Under the pieces are notes generated by a model, which was given only the letters and a program-made list of their open reading frames with translations, made no database searches and was not told the origin of the DNA. The position numbers and the translations under genes were made by a program. Of a DNA stretch of 64,000 nucleotides, positions 57,450 to 64,000 are shown piece by piece; positions within the stretch are counted from its first letter, which is position 1; every line of letters starts with the position of its first letter. This stretch comes from Treponema_B putidum (GTDB lineage: Bacteria > Spirochaetota > Spirochaetia > Treponematales > Treponemataceae): the NCBI RefSeq assembly GCF_007830595.1, contig NZ_VLLD01000004.1; one strand, given 5' to 3'.

Positions 57450-58181
57450 CTACCCTCTTCCGCCTATAACCGCATATATCACGATCCCTACAAACAGCAG
57501 CATTACGATGTAGTCGGGAAAGCACATCTTGACCCTTTCATAAGATGTACGTTTTCGCTCGGCATCGAGGCCTCGTGCAAGGGAAGCGGAAGCAAGCTCA
57601 TCCATAACGGCAATACAGCTGAAAAGGAGAGGTATCAGTATGTACTCGATAGTTCTAAAAGGTGCCCGTATAACCGCACCCGGTTCAAGAGATATGCCCC
57701 TAAAGGCCATAGCTTTGCGCACGCCGTCCCATTCTTCCTGCACCGTCGGGATAAACCTGAGCATTACGGATAGAGGGATAATTACAAAGAGCGGAAGATG
57801 GAGAGCAGACAGTGCTGCAATGAGCTGACTTATCCGTGTTGTTTTAATTAAAAATGAAAGAGAAAGAAGCAAGGGAATCCCATACCGGCAAATCATAACA
57901 AGTGCAACAAGAATTCCGGTTAGGGCAGGAGCTCCTGTCCCTGAGGTGATGATTCGATAGCGCAGATATTCCATAAATGCAATAAGAACGCCGCATTTGA
58001 GAGCAAACCATTTTTTACCGCACAAGGCTAACAGTGCACACATCGCCGCACAGTACATCCAAAACGAGATAGCATTATAGGAAAAGGTACTGACGGCGAT
58101 ACCCGCAAAAAATAACAGCAGCTTTGTCCGCGGGTCAAGCTTTAAAAGCCCGGCCTCGCTTCCGTACAGCCCGAACGCCAT
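57450..58181 (-). CDS. ECF transporter transmembrane T component
   Basis: 243 aa CbiQ/EcfT family with about 5-6 TM segments. LDPRTKLLLFFAGIAVST near the N-terminus and the coupling motifs RKAMAFRGISLEPG and ASASLARGLDAERKRTSY (about 215) with ARG signatures that contact ATPase subunits. Its start abuts the stop of the S component. No EcfA ATPase gene follows; instead the convergent C45 gene begins 67 nt away. Confidence 0.85.
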   Translation of the reverse strand: MAFGLYGSEAGLLKLDPRTKLLLFFAGIAVSTFSYNAISFWMYCAAMCALLALCGKKWFALKCGVLIAFMEYLRYRIITSGTGAPALTGILVALVMICRYGIPLLLSLSFLIKTTRISQLIAALSALHLPLFVIIPLSVMLRFIPTVQEEWDGVRKAMAFRGISLEPGAVIRAPFRTIEYILIPLLFSCIAVMDELASASLARGLDAERKRTSYERVKMCFPDYIVMLLFVGIVIYAVIGGRG

Positions 58182-58784
58182 TTATACGGCTCCGGCCTTT
58201 TCAAAATGCTTTTTAACCAAACTTTTTGCAATAAGCGCACCGCCTATTCCTCCGAGAACGGCACAGCCCAGTATGGCGAACCATATCTTTCCGTTAAAAG
58301 CCAATTTTGCAAGCGTCTCCGTATAAGCGGCACCTTGATATTTTTCCGTCAGGGTTATAAATTTATTATAATCGGTGAGCAGCATCATAGTCGGTGCCGA
58401 CATATTCAGGTTAAAAAAAACAAATGACAGAAGATACATCTTGCGGGATTGGTATTTGCCTAAGAAAAGAACCAGCTCTGCCATAAGCGCCGCCGCCAGC
58501 GAAAAAATAACTGCATACACACTTTGAGTGCAGGCTATCAGTGTAAAAAATGCTCCGAATACCAAAGCCGCACCGAACTTATGCACTTTAAGGACGCACA
58601 GCATATATACCGTACCGCATACCAGTCCCACCGTAAGCGGTGCCATAAAATACAGTACCGGAGAAATGGCGGAAGAACCCATTACGATAATCAGCATCAG
58701 CACAATGTACATTGCACCGAATGCACCTGCATAGATAAGATCCTTTGTTCTCATTTTTTTGCCTGATTGTGTCGTTGAACTCAT
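58182..58784 (-). CDS. ECF transporter S component (Trep_Strep family)
   Basis: 200 aa from the ATG at 58784 (AAGGAG upstream), chosen over a longer frame to 58841. About 5-6 TM segments: KDLIYAGAFGAMYIVLMLIIV, GAALVFGAFFTLIACTQSVY, and others. It matches the Trep_Strep integral membrane family known from treponemes and streptococci, now recognised as MptS-like ECF substrate-binding subunits. Substrate unknown. Operon with the T component (0 nt gap). Confidence 0.82.
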   Translation of the reverse strand: MSSTTQSGKKMRTKDLIYAGAFGAMYIVLMLIIVMGSSAISPVLYFMAPLTVGLVCGTVYMLCVLKVHKFGAALVFGAFFTLIACTQSVYAVIFSLAAALMAELVLFLGKYQSRKMYLLSFVFFNLNMSAPTMMLLTDYNKFITLTEKYQGAAYTETLAKLAFNGKIWFAILGCAVLGGIGGALIAKSLVKKHFEKAGAV

Positions 58785-58942
58785 AGTTTTAAACTCCTTA
58801 TGTTTTCCTTTAATTTTAATCAGCATCTTTAAAATGCTCATCTTAATTGTTAGAGACAGCTAATACTAATCTATAAAAGGCTTATGTGTCAATAGGCTTA
58901 CTTTTTTCTATTCTCTTCCGCAAATTTTCTATATTATTAACC

Positions 58943-58971
58943 TTGCAATTTTTGAAAATATAGTGTATCCT
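58943..58971 (+). promoter_or_regulatory. Promoter of the EF-G-like gene
   Basis: TTGCAA, 17-nt spacer, TATCCT, 51 nt before the ATG. Confidence 0.45.
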
Positions 58972-59021
58972 TATTCTGTGATTAAATTTAAGCTTTTACG
59001 CTTTATATAAAAGGAGTTTTT

Positions 59022-61100
59022 ATGGGATTTACAACGGATAAAATCAGGACAATTGCCGTTGCAGGACACGGGCAATCGGGAAAAACCAGTCTTGTCGAAC
59101 ACTTGCTTTACGTTTCAGGCCTTATCGATAAGGCCGAATCGGTAGAGTCCGGAAAAACAGTAACGGACTACAGTCAGGAAGAAATCGATCGAAAGATATC
59201 TATTTATTCCACATTAGTTAATTTACAAAAAGACGATAAGCTTATAAACATTTGGGATACTCCCGGTGCCTCTGATTTTATCGGTGAGGTAATCGCCGCA
59301 TTCCGCTCATCCGAAGCGGCTCTCATAGTTTTGGACGGAAGATCGGGCGTTCAAATCGAAACAATAAAGTATTGGCGCGACCTTGACAGAAGAAACAAAC
59401 CCCGCCTTGTTTTTGCAAACAAAATGGACGAAGACAGAGCCGATTTTGATAACTGTATAGCCGATGTCAAAAAACAATTTCAGGTAGATGTTTTCCCCGT
59501 AAGCTTTCCCATGGGAACGGGAGGTAATTTTAAGGGCGTTGTAGATGTCCTACACGGAAAAGCATATAAAATCGAGGGCGGAAAAGAAATAGAAACGGAA
59601 ATCCCTGCCGAGTATCAGGATAAATACAAGGAAGCTCTGGAAGTTCTGGCCGGAGCTGCTGCAGAAGGAGATGAAGAATTACTTGTCAAATTTATAGATG
59701 AAGGCGAACTTTCTTCTGAAGAAATAAGCCGAGGGCTTACCCTTGCAATGGCAGATAACAGAATAGTGCCCATCTTTGCAGGTTCGGCAATAAATAATTC
59801 AGGCCTTAATTCTCTTTTACGTTTTATAAGCGAAATCCTGCCGTCCCCTGAGGGTTCCCTGGAAAGGGGAATCACTAAAGAAGGAGAAGAAGTTTCCGTT
59901 AAACTGGACCCTTCAGCCCCTCTTTCGGCCATTGTAGTAAAAACCTCTAACGATCAATTCTCAGGCCGTCTTTCTTATGTAAAGGTTGTTATGGGAGTTC
60001 TTTCAGCCGATTCCGAGGTCTATAATCTTAGAGAAGAAAAAAAAGAAAGGGTCGGCAAAATCTATAGGATAATGGGTAAAAAACTTACCGAAATAAAAGA
60101 GCTTCAAGCCGGTGATATAGGTGTTTTGGTAAAACTTACTAGCACAAAGACGAACGATACATTGGCGGCCCTATCCGATGCCGTTCCTTTTGTAAGGCTT
60201 AGAACTCCGGAACCCATCTATTCATTGGCGGTTTCCGCAATCGACAAAAAGAATGACGATAAGGTCAGCGAGCAGCTGTTTAAGGCCTGCGAAGAAGACA
60301 TGACCCTCTCCTTTGCCTTCAATGCCGAAACAAGGCAAAATGTTCTATCGGGTATGGGAGACCTTCATACAAACATAGTTTTGGATAAGGTAAAAAAACA
60401 GTCTAAAATCGAAATTCAAACCTCCATTCCACGAATTGCCTATCGAGAAACAATTCAGCGCAAATCCCAAGCCGAATACACTCATAAAAAGCAGTCCGGC
60501 GGTCACGGACAGTTCGGCAGGGTTGTTTTGGCAATCGAGCCCCTCCCCAGAGGCGAAAAATACAAGTTTACCAATGCGGTTTTCGGCGGGGCTATCTCCA
60601 AGGGCTACATACCCGGTGTTGAAAAGGGTGTTATTGAGGCTATGGAAAAAGGCGTTTCTGCAGGCTACCCCGTAGTAGATGTTGCAGTAACCGTTCTTGA
60701 CGGTAAAGAACACCCCGTAGACTCATCGGAAATGGCCTTTAAGATTGCAGCCCGAAATGCCTTTAAGGATGCAATGCGGAATGCAGGCCCAATCCTCCTT
60801 GAGCCCATTATGAACCTGACCGTCTTTGTCGAAACCTCATATCTCGGAGATATAATGAGCGACCTTTCTTCACGCCGAGGAAGAATCCTAGGCCAGTCCT
60901 CCCCCGCAAGCGGCATTGAAGAAATCAGGGCACAGGTTCCCCACAAAGAGCTTTTACGCTATGCAATAGACCTCCGCTCGATGACAAGCGGTACGGGTTC
61001 TTTTGAAATGTCCTTCGACCACTATGATCCGATATCCGGTAAGATTGCCGACGAGATAATAGCCGAAGCCAAGGCCTTCATGGAAGAACAAGAAGAATAA
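59022..61100 (+). CDS. Elongation factor G-like GTPase
   Basis: 692 aa, full EF-G length. GTPase motifs: G1 GHGQSGKTSL (15-24), G3 DTPGASDF (about 79-86), G4 NKMDEDR (about 133-139). Domains II-V follow, with IV containing KKQSGGHGQFGRVVLAIEP (about 487-505). The sequence belongs to the second, divergent EF-G group (FusA2-like) rather than the canonical ribosomal one; the exact role (translocation or a stress or recycling role) is not settled. AAAGGAG precedes the ATG. Confidence 0.85.
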   Translation: MGFTTDKIRTIAVAGHGQSGKTSLVEHLLYVSGLIDKAESVESGKTVTDYSQEEIDRKISIYSTLVNLQKDDKLINIWDTPGASDFIGEVIAAFRSSEAALIVLDGRSGVQIETIKYWRDLDRRNKPRLVFANKMDEDRADFDNCIADVKKQFQVDVFPVSFPMGTGGNFKGVVDVLHGKAYKIEGGKEIETEIPAEYQDKYKEALEVLAGAAAEGDEELLVKFIDEGELSSEEISRGLTLAMADNRIVPIFAGSAINNSGLNSLLRFISEILPSPEGSLERGITKEGEEVSVKLDPSAPLSAIVVKTSNDQFSGRLSYVKVVMGVLSADSEVYNLREEKKERVGKIYRIMGKKLTEIKELQAGDIGVLVKLTSTKTNDTLAALSDAVPFVRLRTPEPIYSLAVSAIDKKNDDKVSEQLFKACEEDMTLSFAFNAETRQNVLSGMGDLHTNIVLDKVKKQSKIEIQTSIPRIAYRETIQRKSQAEYTHKKQSGGHGQFGRVVLAIEPLPRGEKYKFTNAVFGGAISKGYIPGVEKGVIEAMEKGVSAGYPVVDVAVTVLDGKEHPVDSSEMAFKIAARNAFKDAMRNAGPILLEPIMNLTVFVETSYLGDIMSDLSSRRGRILGQSSPASGIEEIRAQVPHKELLRYAIDLRSMTSGTGSFEMSFDHYDPISGKIADEIIAEAKAFMEEQEE

Positions 61101-61112
61101 GGAGGAAAGCAA

Positions 61113-61544
61113 ATGAGAAAAAATTTGAAATTAGCATTTATCGGTTTATTTATTTTTATGTTCAGCTTGTCAAGTGTAACAGCATACGATGGAACGATTT
61201 TAGGCGGTTATGACGGAAGTTTTTCACGATATGAGTTTATTCAACAAGCCGGCAACATGGAACTCGCTTACTCAATAGTAGAAAAGATGGAGTTAAGCAA
61301 AATTGAAAAATTCTTTAACATCGATGAAGATACTCTTGATGAAGAAGATGCAAACTTGCTTGATGATGTAGAAAATTATATCAATGATAATTACACTCTA
61401 AAAAATAGAGATGGATACTCATTTGTGGTCATTAGAAGCAATAGTGATGATTTTATCGATGGTTGGATTGTATTTTTTCACTATTCGAAATCGGCAGCAG
61501 AGCCGTACTATTACTATTTATACTACTTTAGTGCAATTCCATAA
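61113..61544 (+). CDS. Small exported protein of unknown function
   Basis: 143 aa. Signal peptide about 1-25 (core LAFIGLFIFMFSLSSVTAYD). The mature part is acidic in the middle (DEDTLDEEDANLLDDVENYI) and tyrosine-rich at the end (YYYYLYYF). No family recognised. GGAGG ribosome site. 12 nt after the EF-G-like gene, so possibly cotranscribed, but a strong terminator follows only this gene. Confidence 0.7.
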   Translation: MRKNLKLAFIGLFIFMFSLSSVTAYDGTILGGYDGSFSRYEFIQQAGNMELAYSIVEKMELSKIEKFFNIDEDTLDEEDANLLDDVENYINDNYTLKNRDGYSFVVIRSNSDDFIDGWIVFFHYSKSAAEPYYYYLYYFSAIP

Positions 61545-61554
61545 TGCCGCCAAT

Positions 61555-61595
61555 AAAAAAAACACCCTATCGGGAACGATGGGGTGTTTTTTTTA
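61555..61595. terminator. Strong intrinsic terminator
   Basis: A-run, ACACCC...GGGTGT stem with ATCGGGAACGAT inner hairpin, T-run. Works for the small exported protein gene and, in reverse, for the acyl-CoA synthetase gene. Confidence 0.85.
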
Positions 61596-61617
61596 TTTAC
61601 ATGTTTTTTATAACTAC

Positions 61618-63345
61618 CTACTTTTTAAAACGCTTTACTTTTTTGGTTGTGGTCATTTCAAGCGGTTCGGATAGATAGGTTGTCTTTGTAATCCTCTGAT
61701 AGGGTAAAAGCTTTTTATTCACGGTTTCGATAATGGCATCGATTTCTTTTTGAATAGCTGCATCGCCTTCGCTTGTGCCGCGTGTCATATTGAGCTTTTT
61801 ATAAAGCTCATCGGCAGGATAAACAAGGGCTTCAACTTCCTCACCTTCCTCAGCCTGATAGCCTGCAGCTGTAATCTGTTCAATTTCATTATAATAGAGC
61901 TGGAACATATTTTCGATTTCTTCTGGGAAGACGTTTTTTCCTCCGGCTGTAACTATAAGGTTTTTAGCCCTTCCGCAAAGGTAAAGGTAGCCTTCATCAT
62001 CAAGCCAGCCTAGGTCTCCTGTTTTTAACCAGCCGTCGGAAGAAAGAACTTCGGCTGTTTCATCAGGCATATTGTAATAGCCCTGCATAACCATAGGCCC
62101 CTTTACGGCAACCTCCCCTATTCCCTTTTCATCAGGATCAAGTATCTTCATTTCCATATAAGAAATAAAATACTGCCCGACGCTGGCAATTTTAAAGTGC
62201 TCTTTAGGATTAAGGGCAATGATGGGAGATGTCTCTGTAAGGCCGTAACCTTGAACAAAGTCGATGCCGAACTCATTATAAGCCCTGCATACCTTGGGAG
62301 CTAAAGGGCCTCCTCCGCATATAGCAATTCTTACATTACCCAAACTGGCCTTATCTAAAATTCCATGGAAGAGCTTACTGCCGATATTAGCCTTAAAGAC
62401 CTTTTTAACAAAGTATGAAAAGCCCATCAATGCTCTGATAATACCGAATACGACAATACCCTTTGCTTTAATTCCTTTAAAAATACCGGCAAGAAGTTTA
62501 TTGAATAAGAGAGGCACGCCCAAAAGCATTGTGATTTTTCCGGCTTTAAGCTCGGCAAGCATTTTTGAAACTGCAAGAGTTTTTCCGAATACCAGCTCTG
62601 CACCGACCGAGAGGGCTTCGATAAATACCGCAAGCATAGTATACGAGTGATGAAGCGGTAAAAGAGCATAGAATACGTCCGTATGATAGATGTTAAGGTT
62701 CGACTGTGCGATATAGCAATCCGAAACAAAATTTTTATGAGTTAAAACAACGCCTTTAGGGTTTCCTGTAGTTCCTGAGGTAAAAAGAATTGCAGCCGTA
62801 TCGTTTTCTTGGGCCTTTGCAAGTTCAGGATTTCCGGAAGGCTTTAGATTATAAACATAAATTTCAGGGTGTTTTTTACTTAAAGAATAAAGGGAACCTA
62901 TAAAGGTCTCGGTTTTTGCTTTTTCTGCAAAAAAATCGAATTTTTCTTCATCTACAAAAAAAATCTTCGGTTTTGATGTTTTTAAAAGGGTTTCAATCTC
63001 TTCATTATGAAGGCCATAGTCTATCGGAATTATTATTCCGCCTGCAAAAAGGGCTGCCAAATATACAACAGCCCATTCAGGGGAGTTTTTTCCCGAAACG
63101 GCAACATGAGTTCCCTTCGTAACACCCTTTTCAGTCATCCAATAGGCCAAGTCTTTTATTACCTTCAAACTTTCCGAATAAGAAAGGGTAATACGATCCG
63201 GTTCAAAGACCGTAAAACAATTTCTGTCAGGGTACCGCTCTGCAGTAATTTCAAACATTTCGGGGAGGGTCGGCCATTCGCCTTTAAATTTTGATCCCCT
63301 CCATTCATCTAAAAATGCCCAAGGTTTTTTATTAAGATTTGCCAT
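61618..63345 (-). CDS. AMP-binding long-chain acyl-CoA synthetase-like enzyme
   Basis: 575 aa adenylate-forming enzyme. The P-loop is AILFTSGTTGNPKGVVLTH (about 185-203), then GYGLTETSP (about 350), the TGDLGWLDDEGYLYLCGRAKNLIVTAGGKNVFPEEIE hinge/C-domain region (about 435-470), and a late KxxKRFKK with candidate catalytic Lys. Activates a fatty acid or related carboxylate as acyl-AMP, then CoA ester. N-terminal region lacks TM segments. Normal length. Confidence 0.9.
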   Translation of the reverse strand: MANLNKKPWAFLDEWRGSKFKGEWPTLPEMFEITAERYPDRNCFTVFEPDRITLSYSESLKVIKDLAYWMTEKGVTKGTHVAVSGKNSPEWAVVYLAALFAGGIIIPIDYGLHNEEIETLLKTSKPKIFFVDEEKFDFFAEKAKTETFIGSLYSLSKKHPEIYVYNLKPSGNPELAKAQENDTAAILFTSGTTGNPKGVVLTHKNFVSDCYIAQSNLNIYHTDVFYALLPLHHSYTMLAVFIEALSVGAELVFGKTLAVSKMLAELKAGKITMLLGVPLLFNKLLAGIFKGIKAKGIVVFGIIRALMGFSYFVKKVFKANIGSKLFHGILDKASLGNVRIAICGGGPLAPKVCRAYNEFGIDFVQGYGLTETSPIIALNPKEHFKIASVGQYFISYMEMKILDPDEKGIGEVAVKGPMVMQGYYNMPDETAEVLSSDGWLKTGDLGWLDDEGYLYLCGRAKNLIVTAGGKNVFPEEIENMFQLYYNEIEQITAAGYQAEEGEEVEALVYPADELYKKLNMTRGTSEGDAAIQKEIDAIIETVNKKLLPYQRITKTTYLSEPLEMTTTKKVKRFKK

Positions 63346-63424
63346 AAGATCTTCCTTTTATAAATAAATTTAGCTAAATTCTCTTATAGTTAGACCCGAT
63401 AAGAGATAAGAGGTTGCAGAATTT

Positions 63425-63904
63425 ATGAAAAAAATATTTATTTTTATTATCTTTAGCTTTTTTTTAAACGGATGCATGATTTTTGGAGCTCAACCGCCCG
63501 AATCTCCTCGGCTCGATTTTATAAATGCCTCATATAAATACTTAAAAACTCCATATAAATATGCAGGTACTACTAAGGCCGGAATGGATTGCTCAGGTTT
63601 TGTATATAGGGCTGCCCTTGACGGCCTTGAAATGACCGTGCCCAGAAGCACAAAGGGGCTTGCTGACTTTGCTAAACGAATTTCAGACAAAGAAGTTCAA
63701 CCCGGCGATCTTTTATTTTTCTACACCGTGGGAAACAAAGTATCGCATGTAGGAATTTATATCGGTAACGGAGAATTTATCCATTCCGCTTCGCAGGGTA
63801 AACATACAGGTGTAATAATTTCTTCACTAGAAGAAAAATATTGGAAAAATACCTACCGCTTTGCAGGCCGTTTTTTAGATCCCGAAGATATTTTTAATGA
63901 ATAA
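63425..63904 (+). CDS. NlpC/P60-family lipoprotein (peptidoglycan endopeptidase-like)
   Basis: 159 aa. Signal peptide with lipobox FLNGC (about 15-19). NlpC/P60 catalytic features: DCSGFVYRAA (Cys about 58), VSHVGIYIGNGEFIHS (His about 107) and a following HTGVIIS region supplying a third polar residue. Predicted to cut peptide stems (D-Glu-diaminopimelate or similar) near the outer envelope. ATG start without a clear ribosome site. Confidence 0.9.
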   Translation: MKKIFIFIIFSFFLNGCMIFGAQPPESPRLDFINASYKYLKTPYKYAGTTKAGMDCSGFVYRAALDGLEMTVPRSTKGLADFAKRISDKEVQPGDLLFFYTVGNKVSHVGIYIGNGEFIHSASQGKHTGVIISSLEEKYWKNTYRFAGRFLDPEDIFNE

Positions 63905-63928
63905 AGTTCAAAAAAGAAAGGCTCATAA

Positions 63929-64000
63929 TTAAAGATCAAAAACATCCAAGATTATTATAAGCTGCATTCCCTTGCGGGGCTCAATATTTATATCAAAGGT
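63929..64000 (-). CDS. C-terminal end of an unidentified gene running off the window
   Basis: The minus strand is open from the window edge to a TAA at 63929-63931 (23 codons, ending ...EPRKGMQLIIILDVFDL). Too short to name; given as a possible partial gene. Confidence 0.3.
   Translation of the reverse strand, partial: TFDINIEPRKGMQLIIILDVFDL

Overview
The window looks like chromosome of an oral spirochaete close to Treponema denticola. The grounds are low GC with many T-rich runs, a LolA/RodZ-like/lipoprotein-rich gene set, a Trep_Strep-type ECF transporter S component, and housekeeping genes in arrangements typical of treponemes. The species call is inference from gene content; no search was run.

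Layout. (1) 1-13.8 kb is core-like: yedF-like, rlmD, a PHP phosphoesterase, two cyclic-nucleotide-binding proteins, lspA, an ApbE flavin transferase, a Holliday-resolvase-like protein, an M15 peptidase, a membrane sensor-like protein with a 12 x 36-bp repeat tract, rimO, a RodZ-like protein and lolA. (2) 13.8-22.8 kb: a TetR / rifampin-phosphotransferase-like / MATE operon (candidate drug-defence unit), L-lactate dehydrogenase, rpiB, a lipoprotein, and two oxidoreductases. (3) 22.9-28.9 kb: a type III restriction-modification module (res, mod) with a divergent XRE regulator and an acidic unknown protein, bracketed by two 85-bp direct repeats. (4) 28.9-43.1 kb: an accessory metabolic region of exported alpha/beta hydrolases, two exported flavodoxins, aldo/keto reductase, LysR, cyclophilin-like proteins (an inverted duplicate pair), PhzF, radical SAM, ClbS-like and iron alcohol dehydrogenase genes. 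It is littered with gene relics: an interrupted esterase, an internally deleted aldo/keto reductase, arginase tails and a LysR tail. (5) 43.3-53.1 kb: a type I restriction-modification locus hsdR-hsdM-fic-hsdS with a tyrosine recombinase and two inverted, silent hsdS cassettes joined by perfect inverted repeats. This looks like a DNA-inversion system that changes methylation specificity, and it is the best candidate in the window for an exciting system. (6) 53.4-57.4 kb: small acquired genes (two GNATs, flavin reductase-like, a single-domain EamA transporter, a C45 acyltransferase carrying an in-frame palindromic repeat). (7) 57.4-64 kb is core-like again: ECF transporter T and S subunits without ATPases, an EF-G-like GTPase, an acyl-CoA synthetase and an NlpC/P60 lipoprotein.

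Together the middle 43 kb reads as an accessory zone of defence systems and acquired redox/hydrolase genes between two core blocks. Several promoters there and in the core place the -10 box 6-8 nt before the start codon, suggesting leaderless mRNAs, and three promoters in the accessory zone have the long 19-20 nt spacer typical of MerR-family control. All identities and counts given are by eye.
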